NCBI GenBank assembly: GCA_003402285.1 | Contig: QFXG01000024.1 | Span: forward strand, 143,725 to 207,724 | Origin: Candidatus Nitrotoga sp. SPKER | GTDB lineage: Bacteria; Pseudomonadota; Gammaproteobacteria; Burkholderiales; Gallionellaceae | DNA: 64,000 nt | Reading direction: 5' to 3' | Notes under the pieces: generated by a model | The model's input: the letters and a program-made list of their open reading frames with translations, nothing else | Databases searched by the model: none | Told to the model about the DNA's origin: nothing | Made by a program: the position numbers and the translations under genes | Shown: piece by piece, positions 48,819-59,996 of the stretch | How the letters are laid out: each line of letters opens with the position of its first letter | How positions within the stretch are numbered: the stretch's first letter is position 1

Positions 48819-49475
48819 TCAATCTTTTAAATACTGTAATAATTGAGAAGGTAAATCAATTCCGCCTTGAGCAGGCCAATTGGATAATTCCTCCAAGGAG
48901 GAATCATGATAACCATAGCGCGCGATAATACAGCGCATTCCGGCAGCCTGCGCTGCTTCCGCATCGCGCTTGTCATCACCCAGATACAGGCAATGCTGTG
49001 GCCTGATTTTCAGTAATTCGCTAGCTTTCAGTAGTGGATCTGGAAAGGGCTTGGCGCGCGCGCAGGTGTCGCCGCTGATCAGGCAGGCAGCACGTTGAGC
49101 ATAGCCCAGTGCTTGCATTAGCGGTAGAGTGAAACGATGAGGTTTGTTGGTAACAATGCCCCACGGCAAGCCACGTTGTTCCAGTACGTCGATCAGCTCC
49201 GCCATTTCAGGGAACAGGATGGTGTGGACACAAATATGGCTAGCATAATAATTCAGGAAGGCATCGCGTAAATTTGCAAAACCGGGCGCATTTGGCTCAA
49301 TGTTAAAGCCCAGTTTGAGCAAACCAAGCGAGCCATGCGATGCTTGTGGACGAATTTTTTCCAAAGGCAAAGAGGGCTTGTCATGCAGGTTGAGCAGATG
49401 GTTAAGGGCGGCGCCCAGGTCGGGTGCCGTATCCGCAAAAGTGCCGTCGAGATCGAACAGGACGGCACTAATCAC
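48819..49475 (-). CDS. gph: Phosphoglycolate phosphatase-like HAD hydrolase
   Basis: A 218-residue HAD-superfamily phosphatase with the nucleophile motif [15 protein letters not shown], motif [12 protein letters not shown], and [19 protein letters not shown] as the acidic motif. Phosphoglycolate, from DNA repair or the Rubisco oxygenase reaction, is the usual substrate. Its start overlaps the end of ubiG by 8 bases; ubiG-gph is a common proteobacterial pair. Confidence 0.87.
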   Translation of the reverse strand: MISAVLFDLDGTFADTAPDLGAALNHLLNLHDKPSLPLEKIRPQASHGSLGLLKLGFNIEPNAPGFANLRDAFLNYYASHICVHTILFPEMAELIDVLEQRGLPWGIVTNKPHRFTLPLMQALGYAQRAACLISGDTCARAKPFPDPLLKASELLKIRPQHCLYLGDDKRDAEAAQAAGMRCIIARYGYHDSSLEELSNWPAQGGIDLPSQLLQYLKD

Positions 49476-50163
49476 GACGACAGGCGAGCAGGTAGTTTAC
49501 GTCAGTGTTCTGGCCGAGTGAGTAGGTTTTATAGAGGGGATGGTAACTCATGCCGCTGATGTCGCTTATGTTAAGCCCTGCATTGCGGCAAAATTGTGCG
49601 AGTTCGGACGGTTTGATAAATTTTTCATAATCGTGCGTGCCACGCGGCAGTAAATGAAGTAAATATTCCGCGCCGATCACCGCAAAAAGATAGGATTTTG
49701 GGTTGCGGTTTAGGGTAGAAAAGAATACATGACCACCCGGCTTGGCTAGTTTAGCGCAGGCCTCTACGGTACTGGATGGATCGGGTACATGTTCGAGTAA
49801 TTCCATGCAAGTGACCACATCATAGTGGCCTGGCTGTTCTGCCGCCAGATCTTCCACGGCGATGTTGTGGTAGTTTACCTGCTGGCCACTTTCCAGTAAG
49901 TGTAGTTTGGCAACTTGTAGCGCTTTGTCGCCCAGATCAATGCCTGTGACTTGCGCGCCAAGTGCGGCCATACTTTCTGACAGGATACCGCCGCCACAGC
50001 CGACATCCAGCACAGTTTTGCCGGTCAGAGCGGCGATACGGTTGATATAGTCCAGGCGCAGCGGGTTGATTTCATGCAGTGGTTTGAATTCGCTATTGGA
50101 ATCCCACCACCGGTGGGCAAGTTGACTAAATTTTTCCAGTTCAAGCGGATCAGCATTGGCCAT
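49468..50163 (-). CDS. ubiG: Ubiquinone biosynthesis O-methyltransferase
   Basis: A 231-residue methyltransferase that performs both O-methylations of ubiquinone synthesis. [19 protein letters not shown] near the N terminus is diagnostic for Ubi[17 protein letters not shown] is the SAM site; [16 protein letters not shown] and [17 protein letters not shown] follow. ATG 50163 gives the normal start; a frame from 50226 adds 21 unlike residues. It is divergent from gyrA across 180 bases. Confidence 0.95.
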   Translation of the reverse strand: MANADPLELEKFSQLAHRWWDSNSEFKPLHEINPLRLDYINRIAALTGKTVLDVGCGGGILSESMAALGAQVTGIDLGDKALQVAKLHLLESGQQVNYHNIAVEDLAAEQPGHYDVVTCMELLEHVPDPSSTVEACAKLAKPGGHVFFSTLNRNPKSYLFAVIGAEYLLHLLPRGTHDYEKFIKPSELAQFCRNAGLNISDISGMSYHPLYKTYSLGQNTDVNYLLACRRD

Positions 50164-50343
50164 GATGTGCTCATATTCAGAATGAATGGCAGAATGTAAC
50201 AAAACTTGTCTTGAATCACCAGCCAATCAGACGACTCAATTTTCGGCCTGCACAACAAAGAAATTATGTTTTGTCTGGCTTGAGATGGGCATGTTAAACT
50301 TACGAATTGTTTTACAAGAAATTTTAGAGCACCCGCCATACCT

Positions 50344-52935
50344 ATGGAACAATTCGCTAAAGAAATTCTGGTAGTTAGTCTTGAAGATGAGATGCGCAAG
50401 TCGTATCTCGATTATGCAATGAGCGTGATTGTTGGACGCGCCCTGCCTGATGTGCGTGATGGCCTTAAACCGGTACATCGTCGCGCGTTGTTTTCCATGC
50501 ACGAATTATCCAACGATTGGAACAAGGCTTACAAAAAATCGGCGCGCATTGTGGGTGACGTGATCGGTAAATATCACCCGCATGGAGATACGGCGGTGTA
50601 TGACACGATCGTTCGTATGGCGCAGACGTTTTCGCTGCGTTATCCTTTGGTGGACGGTCAGGGCAACTTTGGCTCGGTGGACGGCGATAACGCAGCGGCG
50701 ATGCGTTATACCGAAATTCGCATGGCGCGTATTGCCCACGAGTTGCTGGCCGACCTGGACAAGGAGACAGTGGATTTCGGGCCCAATTACGATGGCTCCG
50801 AGCATGAACCGTTAGTATTTCCAGCGCGTTTCCCCAATCTATTAGTTAATGGCTCAACCGGCATTGCTGTTGGTATGGCGACTAATATTCCACCGCACAA
50901 TCTTGGTGAGGTGATTGATGCCTGTCTGGCGCTACTGAAAACCCCTGATCTGGATATTGAGCAATTGATCGAATATATTCCAGCGCCAGACTTTCCAACT
51001 GCGGGCTTTATTTATGGTTTGGCAGGTGTAAAAGAAGGTTACCGAACCGGGCGCGGGCGCGTGGTAATGCGCGCGCGAACTCATTTCGAAGACATCGAAA
51101 AGGGGAATAATCGTCAAGCCATCATTATTGATGAGTTGCCCTATCAAGTGAATAAAGCTGCCTTGTTAATGAAGATTGGCGAGCTGGTACGTGAAAAGAA
51201 AATTGATGGGATTTCCGAAATTCGCGACGAGTCGGACAAGTCTGGAATGCGCGCTGTGATTGAACTAAAGCGTAATGAGGTACCAGAAGTAATACTCAAT
51301 CAATTGTTTAAGCTGACCCAGCTGCAAGATAGTTTTGGCATGAATATGGTGGCCTTAACCGACGGTCAGCCTAAGTTAATTAACTTGAAACAATTCCTGG
51401 ACGCTTTCCTGCGCCACCGGCGCGAAGTGGTAACGCGGCGCACGATATTTGATTTGCGCAAGGCGCGGGATCGTGGTCACATCCTGGAAGGTTTGGCGGT
51501 TGCACTCTCCAACGTGGATGAAATCATTGCACTGATCAAAGCGGCAGAGACGCCTGCAATTGCCAAACAAGGTTTGATGGCGCGGACATGGCGATCTTCA
51601 CTGGTTGAAGAATTACTAAGCCGGATTAGCGATGCATCGCGCCCGGAAAATCTGGCGCCGGAATTCGGTATGTCAGGCCAAGGCGAGCAGCGCGCATATC
51701 GGCTTTCGGACACACAAGCCCAAGCTATTCTGGAGCTGCGCTTGCAGCGTTTAACCGGACTGGAGCAAGATAAAATTGTCAGCGAATATCGCGAAGTGAT
51801 GGACAAGATTATCGATTTACTCGATATCTTGGCCAAGCCAGAGCGCGTAACGCAAATTATCATCGACGAACTGATTGCGATTAAAGCGCAATACGGCGAC
51901 AAGCGCCGTAGTGAAATTGTCACTCATACCCAAGATATGAGTATGGAAGACCTGATTACGCCGGAAAACGTGGTGGTTACGATGTCGCATGGCGGTTACA
52001 TGAAAGCGCAGCCGTTAGCGGAATATGTAGCGCAGAAACGCGGTGGCCGTGGCAAGCAGGCTGCTCCTCCTAAAGAAGATGATTTTGTAGATAACCTGTT
52101 TATCGCCAATACGCACGATTACATTTTGTGCTTCTCCAGCCGGGGCCGGGTGTACTGGATTAAGGTGTACGACGTACCCCAGGGTGCCCGTACCGCGCGC
52201 GGCAGGCCAATTGTTAATTTGTTGCCACTGGAAAGTGGCGAGAAGATCAATGCAATTTTGCCGGTAAAAGAATTTTCAGACGATCAATATGTATTCTTTG
52301 CCACCGCCAAAGGCACGGTGAAAAAAACTGCGTTATCTGATTTCGCCAACCCACGCAAGGCTGGAATCATCGCCATTAACCTGGATGAAGGTGATTATCT
52401 GATCGGCGTGGCATTAACTGACGGCAAGCATGACGTAATGCTATTTTCTAATGGTGGTAAAGCGGTACGTTTTGACGAAAATGACGTACGCTCCATGGGG
52501 CGTGTATCGCGCGGTGTGCGTGGCATGAAGCTGGCCGCGAAACAACATGTAATTGCACTTCTGGTAGCTGGCGACGAAAGCCAAGCGGTATTGACTGCGA
52601 CCGAGAACGGTTATGGCAAACGCACGCCGATTTCAGAATATACACGTCATGGCCGAGGTACTCAGGGCATGATTGCGATTCAAACTTCCGCCCGGAATGG
52701 CAAGGTGGTCGCGGCTACATTGGTAAACGAAGAAGATGAAATCATGTTGATTGGTACAAATGGCGTACTAATCCGCACCCGCGTCAAGGAAATCCGCGAA
52801 ATGAGCCGTTCCACGCAGGGTGTGACATTAATCAATTTAGGGAAAGACGACAAACTCGCGGGTTTGAGCCGTATTGCCGATCCTGAACCGGAAGATCTTT
52901 CCCATTTAATCAATAAAGACCAGATTAAAGAATAG
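50344..52935 (+). CDS. gyrA: DNA gyrase subunit A
   Basis: An 863-residue type II topoisomerase subunit. [33 protein letters not shown] and [10 protein letters not shown] with the catalytic tyrosine are in the breakage-reunion domain. QKRGGRG at about residue 565 is the GyrA box, followed by the beta-pinwheel domain, separating it from ParC. The quinolone region reads GDTAVYD: Thr at the position of E. coli Ser83, natural in several genera, and Asp87 retained. No clear ribosome site is seen. It opens the serC-serA-pheA-hisC run, with serC 7 bases on. Confidence 0.96.
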   Translation: MEQFAKEILVVSLEDEMRKSYLDYAMSVIVGRALPDVRDGLKPVHRRALFSMHELSNDWNKAYKKSARIVGDVIGKYHPHGDTAVYDTIVRMAQTFSLRYPLVDGQGNFGSVDGDNAAAMRYTEIRMARIAHELLADLDKETVDFGPNYDGSEHEPLVFPARFPNLLVNGSTGIAVGMATNIPPHNLGEVIDACLALLKTPDLDIEQLIEYIPAPDFPTAGFIYGLAGVKEGYRTGRGRVVMRARTHFEDIEKGNNRQAIIIDELPYQVNKAALLMKIGELVREKKIDGISEIRDESDKSGMRAVIELKRNEVPEVILNQLFKLTQLQDSFGMNMVALTDGQPKLINLKQFLDAFLRHRREVVTRRTIFDLRKARDRGHILEGLAVALSNVDEIIALIKAAETPAIAKQGLMARTWRSSLVEELLSRISDASRPENLAPEFGMSGQGEQRAYRLSDTQAQAILELRLQRLTGLEQDKIVSEYREVMDKIIDLLDILAKPERVTQIIIDELIAIKAQYGDKRRSEIVTHTQDMSMEDLITPENVVVTMSHGGYMKAQPLAEYVAQKRGGRGKQAAPPKEDDFVDNLFIANTHDYILCFSSRGRVYWIKVYDVPQGARTARGRPIVNLLPLESGEKINAILPVKEFSDDQYVFFATAKGTVKKTALSDFANPRKAGIIAINLDEGDYLIGVALTDGKHDVMLFSNGGKAVRFDENDVRSMGRVSRGVRGMKLAAKQHVIALLVAGDESQAVLTATENGYGKRTPISEYTRHGRGTQGMIAIQTSARNGKVVAATLVNEEDEIMLIGTNGVLIRTRVKEIREMSRSTQGVTLINLGKDDKLAGLSRIADPEPEDLSHLINKDQIKE

Positions 52936-52942
52936 ACAAGTC

Positions 52943-54025
52943 ATGTCAATTTATAATTTTAGCGCAGGCCCTGCTGTCTTACCGCATGAGGTATTGCAAC
53001 AGGCACGTGAGGAATTGCTGGACTGGCATGGCAGTGGCATGTCAGTTATGGAAATGAGCCACCGTGGCAAGGAATTCATGGGTATCGCCGCTGCGGCGGA
53101 AAGCGATTTGCGTGGTTTGCTTGCGATCCCGGCTAATTACAAGGTGTTATTTCTGCAAGGCGGAGCGCATTTGCAATTTGCCATGATTCCGCTGAATCTG
53201 TTGTGTGGCAAGTCTTCTGCTGATTACGTTAATACCGGTGAATGGTCTAAAAAAGCGATAGCCGAGGCTAAAAAATTCAGCGACGTCAATATAGTGGCCA
53301 GTGGTGCGGACAACAACTTTATTAATGTGCCGGCGTTTGATACTTGGCAGCGTGATCCGAATGCGGCCTACTTGCATTACACGTCCAATGAGACAATAGG
53401 CGGCGTCGAATTCAATTGGATTCCGGAAACTGGTGAAATTCCTTTGGTTGCAGACATGTCATCCAACATTATGTCGCGCCAGATCGATGTATCTAAATTT
53501 GGCTTGATTTATGCGGGAGCGCAGAAAAATATTGGTCCGGCTGGGTTATGTATTGTTATCGTGCGCGAAGATCTGATTGGTCACGTGTCACCGAATACGC
53601 CCACTATGTTGGATTACAAGATCCATGCCGACAATGATTCAATGTATAACACCCCACCTACTTACGGTATTTACATGGCCGGGCTGGTATTTCAATGGCT
53701 CAAGCGGAATGGTGGATTGGCGCAGATGGAGCAGGTCAATATCAGTAAATCAAATCTGCTTTATCAGGCGATCGATGCTAGCAACGGTTTTTACAATTGC
53801 CCGGTGGTCAAGTCGGATCGTTCACGCATGAACGTCCCGTTTACCCTGAAAGATGCCAGTCTGGATGGTGAGTTTCTTAAACAGGCGGATACGCACGGCC
53901 TATTGCAATTGAAGGGGCATCGCTCTGTCGGTGGTATGCGCGCTTCGATTTACAATGCAATGCCGCTGGAAGGTGTGCAGACACTGGTTGATTTCATAAC
54001 ACATTTTGCAAAGCAACATGGTTAA
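52943..54025 (+). CDS. serC: Phosphoserine aminotransferase
   Basis: A 360-residue class V PLP aminotransferase that makes 3-phosphoserine from 3-phosphohydroxypyruvate and also acts in pyridoxal phosphate synthesis. YNFSAGPAVLPHEVL at the N terminus, the PLP lysine in YAGAQKNIGPAG, and RSVGGMRASIYNAMP at the end are typical. It follows gyrA by 7 bases and overlaps serA by 8, so translation of the two serine genes is coupled. Confidence 0.96.
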   Translation: MSIYNFSAGPAVLPHEVLQQAREELLDWHGSGMSVMEMSHRGKEFMGIAAAAESDLRGLLAIPANYKVLFLQGGAHLQFAMIPLNLLCGKSSADYVNTGEWSKKAIAEAKKFSDVNIVASGADNNFINVPAFDTWQRDPNAAYLHYTSNETIGGVEFNWIPETGEIPLVADMSSNIMSRQIDVSKFGLIYAGAQKNIGPAGLCIVIVREDLIGHVSPNTPTMLDYKIHADNDSMYNTPPTYGIYMAGLVFQWLKRNGGLAQMEQVNISKSNLLYQAIDASNGFYNCPVVKSDRSRMNVPFTLKDASLDGEFLKQADTHGLLQLKGHRSVGGMRASIYNAMPLEGVQTLVDFITHFAKQHG

Positions 54026-55202
54026 AACTTTTAAGATATTGACGTTAAATAAAATTTCAACGGTGGGTTTAGACCGTCTGCCTGCGGCAAATTATATTGT
54101 GGGCAGCGACATTGCAGAACCTGATGCAATCCTGGTGCGCTCGCATAATATGCTGGAGATGGATATTCCGGCTGGTGTAAAAGCCATCGCTCGCGCGGGT
54201 GCGGGTACTAATAATGTGCCAGTTAAAAAAATGAACGTGCGAGGCGTGCCGGTTTTTAATGCTGCCGGTGCCAATGCCAACGCAGTGAAAGAGCTGGTTA
54301 TTGCAGGTATGTTGTTGGCTTCGCGCAATATGATTGCTGCGTTGCATTTCACCGCCAATTTGAAGGGTGATGACGCTACGCTGCACAAGCTGGTCGAGGA
54401 TGGTAAAAAGCATTATGCAGGTATTGAATTGCGTGGTCGTACTTTGGGCGTTATTGGTTTAGGCGCCATTGGCCGTCTGGTGGCGGATGCTGCCATAGGC
54501 TTGGGTATGCAAGTGGTGGGTTACGATCCTGACATTACCGTTGACGGAGCATGGGGATTGTCTTCGCAGGTAAGAAAAGCTCACAGCATAGAAGATCTGC
54601 TTAAGCAGAGCGATTTTATTACTCTGCATATTCCTTTGTTGGATGCGACACGAGGTTTGATTAATGAGCAGCGCGTACAGACCATGAAACCCGGAAGCGT
54701 GCTGTTGAACTTTGCGCGTGATGGTATTGTAGATGCAGATGCCGTACTGGCTGGTATCGCTGCTAAACGCATTCGTTATTATGTTTGCGATTTTCCCCTA
54801 CAGAAGACGCAGGACAATCCAGCAGTGATTGCGCTGCCTCATCTGGGTGCTTCTACGCAAGAGGCGGAAGATAATTGTGCGGTAATGGTGGCGGAGCAAG
54901 TACGCGACTATCTGGAACACGGTAATCTGAACAATACGGTAAATTTCCCGACTGTAAATATGCCGCGCGAATCGTCTTTCCGTATCGCCATCGCTAATGC
55001 CAACGTGCCGAATATGCTCGGGCAGATTTCTACTGCATTGGCTGGAGCAGGCATTAATATTCACAATATGATCAACAAGTCGCGTGGTGAAATGGCTTAT
55101 ACCCTGGTTGATACAGATATCGCTACACCGCCTGAGATGATCGCGCAACTTGCCGCCATTCCGGGTGTGCTCATGGTACGCGATTTGCCCTTGGATACTT
55201 AA
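54018..55202 (+). CDS. serA: D-3-phosphoglycerate dehydrogenase
   Basis: A 394-residue enzyme for the first step of serine synthesis. LGVIGLGAIGRLVADAA binds NAD; NFARDGIVDADAVL carries the catalytic Arg, and LPHLGASTQEAEDNCA the His. A C-terminal ACT domain (about 320-394; NMLGQISTALAGAGINIHNM) suggests serine feedback control. ATG 54018 is favoured over 54006. Having serA beside serC puts two of the three serine steps in one unit. Confidence 0.95.
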   Translation: MVKTFKILTLNKISTVGLDRLPAANYIVGSDIAEPDAILVRSHNMLEMDIPAGVKAIARAGAGTNNVPVKKMNVRGVPVFNAAGANANAVKELVIAGMLLASRNMIAALHFTANLKGDDATLHKLVEDGKKHYAGIELRGRTLGVIGLGAIGRLVADAAIGLGMQVVGYDPDITVDGAWGLSSQVRKAHSIEDLLKQSDFITLHIPLLDATRGLINEQRVQTMKPGSVLLNFARDGIVDADAVLAGIAAKRIRYYVCDFPLQKTQDNPAVIALPHLGASTQEAEDNCAVMVAEQVRDYLEHGNLNNTVNFPTVNMPRESSFRIAIANANVPNMLGQISTALAGAGINIHNMINKSRGEMAYTLVDTDIATPPEMIAQLAAIPGVLMVRDLPLDT

Positions 55203-55222
55203 GTAATAGGGATGTATGAGCA

Positions 55223-56290
55223 ATGAGTGACGAACTCAAAAAATACCGCGATCAAATCGACAATATTGACAAAGATTTGCTCAAATTGCTCAATCAGCGC
55301 GCGGCACTGGCAAGCCAAATCGGTCATCTTAAGAGTGAAAATACAGTGCTGCGGCCAGAGCGTGAGGCGCAAATATTGCAGCGCATGGTTAGCAATAATT
55401 CTGGCCCGTTGCCAAATCAGAGCATCACGCAATTATTTACTGAGATTATGTCTCACTGTCGTGCATTAGAAACGCAGCTATGCGTTGCATATCTGGGGCC
55501 CAGTGGAACTTTCAGTCAGGAAGCAGTCGAGAAACGTTTTGGTCATGCAGTGCTGAGTAAGCCGTGTGTTTCGATAGATGAAGTCTTTCAAAATGTAGAA
55601 AGCGGCAAGGCTCATTATGGAGTTGTGCCGGTAGAAAATTCCACAGAGGGTGCGATTGGGCGAACGCTGGATTTGTTGCTGCAAAGCCCGCTCAAGGTGT
55701 GTGGTGAAGTAATGTTGCCGATACATCAATGCCTGATGACGCAGGCGAGTGACTTTTCTGCCATTAAGCGTGTGTTTTCGCATTCGCAGTCTTTGGCACA
55801 GTGCCAGGTCTGGCTAAATACAAATTTGCCGAATGTTGAGCGCGTGCCAGTTGGCAGCAATACCAAGGCAATTGTTCTGGCGTTGGAACAGCAGGCAGAT
55901 AGTGCGGCAATCGCAAGCGCAAAGGCGGCCAAAAATTACGGTATTTCATTATTGGCTGAAAATATTGAGGACGACGCGCGCAATACCACGCGCTTTTTGG
56001 TCATCGGAAATCAAGAGGTGGCGCCCTCTGGTAAGGATAAAACTTCACTGGTCATGTCTGCACCTAATCGTCCGGGCGCAGTCTACGATTTGTTGGCGCC
56101 GTTGGCTAAGAATGACGTCAGCATGACCAAGCTGGAATCTCGCCCAGCGCGTTCTGGCGTGTGGGAATATGTGTTTTATATGGATATTGAAGGGCATCAG
56201 CATGAACCCAAAGTGGCGACCGCACTGCTTGAATTAAAGCAAGTTGCCGCGTTCGTAAAAACGCTAGGTTCATACCCGGCTACCCTATAA
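55223..56290 (+). CDS. pheA: Bifunctional chorismate mutase/prephenate dehydratase
   Basis: A 355-residue P-protein. Residues 1-90 are an AroQ-type chorismate mutase (KYRDQIDNIDKDLLKLLNQR), 95-270 the prephenate dehydratase (VAYLGPSGTFSQEAV, ENSTEGAIGRTLD, NTTRFLVIG with the catalytic Thr-Arg-Phe), and the rest an ACT domain with GAL-like and ESRP motifs (KLESRPARSG), the phenylalanine-binding site. It makes phenylpyruvate from chorismate and sits between serA and hisC. Confidence 0.96.
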   Translation: MSDELKKYRDQIDNIDKDLLKLLNQRAALASQIGHLKSENTVLRPEREAQILQRMVSNNSGPLPNQSITQLFTEIMSHCRALETQLCVAYLGPSGTFSQEAVEKRFGHAVLSKPCVSIDEVFQNVESGKAHYGVVPVENSTEGAIGRTLDLLLQSPLKVCGEVMLPIHQCLMTQASDFSAIKRVFSHSQSLAQCQVWLNTNLPNVERVPVGSNTKAIVLALEQQADSAAIASAKAAKNYGISLLAENIEDDARNTTRFLVIGNQEVAPSGKDKTSLVMSAPNRPGAVYDLLAPLAKNDVSMTKLESRPARSGVWEYVFYMDIEGHQHEPKVATALLELKQVAAFVKTLGSYPATL

Positions 56291-56397
56291 AACCGTTTGT
56301 GCAATTTAAAAATATTGTTATTCCCGTGAAGATGCAATTTAGTTTTATTAGTAACTTCTATTGGTAATGACAAACGTGAAATTAATTAAGGTATGAA

Positions 56398-57528
56398 ATG
56401 AACTACAGTGAGCTAGCCCCTCCCTATATCCGCGCCATAGCGCCTTATCAGCCGGGTAAACCGATTGCCGAGCTGGAGCGCGAGCTCGGCATTAATGGCA
56501 TCGTCAAGCTGGCGTCGAATGAAAATCCCCTTGGTGCCAGTCCTCTAGCTGTGGCCGCGATGCATGCGGCGATAAGTGATATTGGACGTTATCCCGATGG
56601 CAGTGGTTTTGATTTGAAGTCAGCATTATCCGAGCGATATCAGATTGAACCTGCATGCATTGTGCTGGGAAATGGTTCGAATGATTTATTGGAATTGGCC
56701 GCACGCGCTTTCCTCGCACCGGGCGACAAGGTGATTTATGCTGATCATGCCTTCGCGGTATATGCACTGGCTACGCAAGCGGTAGGGGCTACGGGCATCA
56801 GCGTGCCGGCTACTCAAGGGTTCGGCCACGATCTTTCTGCAATACTGCAGGCTGCGGTGCAGCATAAGGTGAAGATGGTATTTATCGCGAATCCAAATAA
56901 TCCCACCGGTACTTTTCTTGGTGCGGCGGAATTGCTGGATTTTCTGCATGCCGTGCCGCCGCAGGTATTGGTGGTATTGGATGAGGCATACAACGAATAT
57001 TTGCCGCAAAATTTGCGTTACAACAGCGTGAGTTGGTTGCGCGATTTTCCCAATTTGATCATTTCCCGCACTTTCTCCAAGGCATATGGTTTGGCCGGTT
57101 TGCGCGTAGGTTATGCATTGGCAGACAAGCTGGTAGCGGATATGCTAAACCGGGTACGGCAGCCATTCAATGTTAATAGCGTAGCGCAAGCTGCTGCTGT
57201 AGCCGCGTTACAGGACGAGGATTTTGTAAGGCGAATTTGTGAATTGAATAAGGCTGGTATGGACCAGATTACGCAAGGATTGACGCGATTAGGTCTCGAT
57301 TTTATTCCCTCTTATGGAAATTTCATCTGTTGCCGCATTGCGAATTCCACTGAGAATGGAGGAAAAGGGGCGGGCCAGATGTATCGTCGCTTGCTGGAAT
57401 TGGGAGTGATTGTGCGGCCGATTGCAAACTACGGTATGCCGGATTATTTGCGTGTCAGCATTGGTCTGGAAAGTGAAAATGAGAAATTTCTGTCTGCGCT
57501 GGCGCAGGCGTTAGGAGAAGCAGCATGA
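56398..57528 (+). CDS. hisC: Histidinol-phosphate/aromatic aminotransferase
   Basis: A 376-residue class I/II PLP aminotransferase of the HisC group. [36 protein letters not shown] and [19 protein letters not shown] (PLP lysine) are all present. Placed among phenylalanine/tyrosine genes rather than histidine genes, it probably transaminates phenylpyruvate and hydroxyphenylpyruvate as well as, or instead of, imidazole-acetol phosphate. A 107-base gap separates it from pheA; its stop overlaps the next start (ATGA). Confidence 0.92.
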   Translation: MNYSELAPPYIRAIAPYQPGKPIAELERELGINGIVKLASNENPLGASPLAVAAMHAAISDIGRYPDGSGFDLKSALSERYQIEPACIVLGNGSNDLLELAARAFLAPGDKVIYADHAFAVYALATQAVGATGISVPATQGFGHDLSAILQAAVQHKVKMVFIANPNNPTGTFLGAAELLDFLHAVPPQVLVVLDEAYNEYLPQNLRYNSVSWLRDFPNLIISRTFSKAYGLAGLRVGYALADKLVADMLNRVRQPFNVNSVAQAAAVAALQDEDFVRRICELNKAGMDQITQGLTRLGLDFIPSYGNFICCRIANSTENGGKGAGQMYRRLLELGVIVRPIANYGMPDYLRVSIGLESENEKFLSALAQALGEAA

Positions 57529-58541
57529 TTATTGTAATGAACAAGGATGTTACCGACGATCAAATAAGTGTGGTGGTCAAGAAGCTCAAGGACGCCGGGC
57601 TGGATGCCAATATTTCCCGAGGTATTGAACGCACAGTGATTGGTGCCATTGGTGATGAGCGCAAGCTGACTGAAGAAATGTTTACGCCATTGCCCGGTGT
57701 GGAGTCGGCAATGCACATCGTTAAACAATATAAGATCGTATCTCGTGAATCTCATCGCGAAAATACAGTAATTGATATCGGCGGCATCCAGCTGGGCGGC
57801 AAGCAAATCCAGATTATTGCTGGCCCGTGCTCCGTAGAAACTCAGCAGCAAATGGACTTGTCCGCCCAATACGTGAATGAGGCAGGCTGCCGTTTGATGC
57901 GGGGTGGCGCATTTAAACCTCGCACCAGCCCTTACACGTTTCAAGGCAAGGGCGTTGAAGGGCTGGATATGTTCCGTCAGGCAGCCAGCAAATTCAAGTT
58001 GCCTATCGTGACCGAGCTGATGGATATCCGCATGCTGGATACCTTTCTTGAAAATGACGTCGACGTAATCCAGATCGGCACTCGCAATATGCAGAATTTT
58101 GATCTGCTCAAAGAAGTGGGGCGTATCAACAAGCCTGTTATTCTGAAACGTGGCATGTCGGCTACTATTTCTGAGTGGTTGATGGCGGCAGAATATATTG
58201 CGGCAGGTGGCAACCATAACATCATATTCTGCGAGCGTGGCATCCGTACTTTTGAAACCTATTACCGTAATGTGCTGGACGTGACCGCCATTCCGGTAAT
58301 GAAAAAAGAAACCCATTTGCCGATAATAGTCGATCCTTCACACGCCGGTGGTAAGGCATGGATGGTCGCGGCGCTGTCGCAGGCAGCGATTGCGGCGGGG
58401 GCGGATGGATTATTGGTAGAAATGCATCCCAATCCGAGTGAAGCCTGGTGCGATGCCGATCAGGCGCTCACGCCGCAAGAGTTGAAGAAGTTGATGGGCG
58501 TGTTGGGCGGTATTGCCACAGCGATTGGGCGCACACTCTAA
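57525..58541 (+). CDS. aroF: 3-deoxy-7-phosphoheptulonate synthase, type I-beta
   Basis: A 338-residue DAHP synthase that starts the shikimate pathway from phosphoenolpyruvate and erythrose 4-phosphate. An N-terminal ferredoxin-like regulatory domain (1-70) precedes the barrel, with [50 protein letters not shown] and VDPSHAGGK. This is the KdsA-like I-beta type rather than the E. coli AroF/G/H type. It overlaps hisC and is followed by tyrA 35 bases on. Confidence 0.94.
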   Translation: MIIVMNKDVTDDQISVVVKKLKDAGLDANISRGIERTVIGAIGDERKLTEEMFTPLPGVESAMHIVKQYKIVSRESHRENTVIDIGGIQLGGKQIQIIAGPCSVETQQQMDLSAQYVNEAGCRLMRGGAFKPRTSPYTFQGKGVEGLDMFRQAASKFKLPIVTELMDIRMLDTFLENDVDVIQIGTRNMQNFDLLKEVGRINKPVILKRGMSATISEWLMAAEYIAAGGNHNIIFCERGIRTFETYYRNVLDVTAIPVMKKETHLPIIVDPSHAGGKAWMVAALSQAAIAAGADGLLVEMHPNPSEAWCDADQALTPQELKKLMGVLGGIATAIGRTL

Positions 58542-58576
58542 TCCTGGCTCTCGCTGGCGGAGAGGTAAGGAAAGTC

Positions 58577-59449
58577 GTGACAAAACCATTGTTTCGCAAG
58601 GTTGTTATTTTTGGCGTCGGCCTGATCGGCGGCTCGTTTGCGCTTGCTTTGCGGCGAATGAATGCGGTGGAGGAAGTAGTCGGTTTCGGACGTAGTGTGC
58701 AGACCCTGGCACAGGCGCAACAACTCGGTATTATCAACCGCAGCGGTTCTGATCTTGCGGCAGAGCTCGGTGATGCCGATCTGATAATGCTGGCAACACC
58801 CGTGGGTCAAATGGCGGACATCATGGCTCGCATCGCACCCTATCTGGGTGCGCATACACTTGTTACGGATGGCGGCAGTACCAAATGCGATGTTGTTCAT
58901 GATGCTTATAAACATTTGGCCACGCATATTTCCCGTTTTATACCGGCACATCCTATTGCAGGGAGCGAGCAAAGTGGTGCGACCGCGGCGCGTGCTGATC
59001 TGTATCAAAACAAAAAAGTAATATTGACTCCGCTGCCCGAAAATTCCGCCGATACGGTGGCGCGCGTAAGATTAGCCTGGGAATTGTGCGGCGCGGTGGT
59101 CAGCGAATTAACACCGAAACAGCATGACGAAGTGTTTGCCGCTGTCAGTCATTTACCGCACCTGCTTTCATTTGCATTGGTGCACGATTTGGCGCAGCGC
59201 GAAAATCGTGATTTGTTACTTTCTTTTGCCGCGAGTGGCTTCCGTGATTTCACCCGCATTGCAGCAAGCTCGCCGGAAATGTGGCGCGATATCAGCTTGG
59301 CTAACCGCGATGCGTTGTTGATAGAAATGGGCCGCTACATAAGTGAATTGGAAATTTTGCGTAATGCACTTACCACTGCCGATGGCAACAAGCTGGAAGA
59401 AATATTCAGCATTGCCCGTTCGGTGCGTAACAATTGGGCTCCGCAATAA
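58577..59449 (+). CDS. tyrA: Prephenate dehydrogenase
   Basis: A 290-residue monofunctional NAD(P)-dependent prephenate dehydrogenase for tyrosine synthesis. VVIFGVGLIGGSFALALRR is the dinucleotide site and FIPAHPIAGSEQSGATAAR contains the catalytic His. The start is taken at GTG 58577 because AAGGA lies 6 bases upstream; a frame from 58448 runs back into the DAHP synthase gene and lacks such support. It is the last gene of the run. In many relatives aroA follows; here it does not. Confidence 0.92.
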   Translation: MTKPLFRKVVIFGVGLIGGSFALALRRMNAVEEVVGFGRSVQTLAQAQQLGIINRSGSDLAAELGDADLIMLATPVGQMADIMARIAPYLGAHTLVTDGGSTKCDVVHDAYKHLATHISRFIPAHPIAGSEQSGATAARADLYQNKKVILTPLPENSADTVARVRLAWELCGAVVSELTPKQHDEVFAAVSHLPHLLSFALVHDLAQRENRDLLLSFAASGFRDFTRIAASSPEMWRDISLANRDALLIEMGRYISELEILRNALTTADGNKLEEIFSIARSVRNNWAPQ

Positions 59450-59607
59450 ATCGGTAAAATTCATTGAGAAAATTCCCATCATAATGCGAGTGGCAACATG
59501 AAAGAATTCGTAAAATGTAAATAATAGTCTGTTGTATGAGTTAAACAATAATTTCTGGATGAGTGATTTTTTGTGCCGTTTCAAGAAATGGCTATAAGGA
59601 GAAAAGC

Positions 59608-59898
59608 ATGGACTTACGGGTTACCTGTATTAGAAAAAATAACAGTCAACTTGCACATGAGCGTATTCAATATATCGGTGGAGTGGATGCTGAAGGAGTC
59701 CGCTGGAAAGTATCTGTGGAAGAGGCAATTGAAGGTATTGCAGTGGGTAAATGGCGATTTTATACCCATGTAGGGGGACATCCATTTTGGATAGTGGTCG
59801 CTGTCAGTTCACTCGGCCAAAAGTATTTAAAAACTGATCATGATGGAGAGCAGCCAATTAATTTACTGAGCATACGTGAGTGCCCACCAGAGAAATAA
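59608..59898 (+). CDS. DUF3892 domain protein
   Basis: A 96-residue protein starting MDLRVTCIRKNN at ATG 59608, preceded by AAGGAGAAAAGC, a strong ribosome site. The pattern of VTCIRK, HERIQYIGG, WKVSVEEAIEGI, FYTH and QKYLKT...P.NLLSI.ECP is that of DUF3892, a small family of unknown function seen in accessory regions. It stands alone between tyrA and mnmC. Confidence 0.8.
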   Translation: MDLRVTCIRKNNSQLAHERIQYIGGVDAEGVRWKVSVEEAIEGIAVGKWRFYTHVGGHPFWIVVAVSSLGQKYLKTDHDGEQPINLLSIRECPPEK

Positions 59899-59996
59899 AT
59901 TTTATCTTGTTTCTGTGAGCATTAAATGACCCCTACTTTTATTAAGCTGTTAAATCTACCCGCAATCAATTCAGACGATTGTTGAACACTTCCGCT

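Noticed and set aside
50581..50640. Quinolone-resistance change in GyrA (Thr at position 83)
   Set aside because: Thr is the natural residue here in several genera and Asp87 is kept, so resistance cannot be inferred.
57444..58316. 290-codon open frame on the minus strand
   Set aside because: It lies wholly antisense to hisC and the DAHP synthase gene, which have complete motifs; no ribosome site or recognisable domain.
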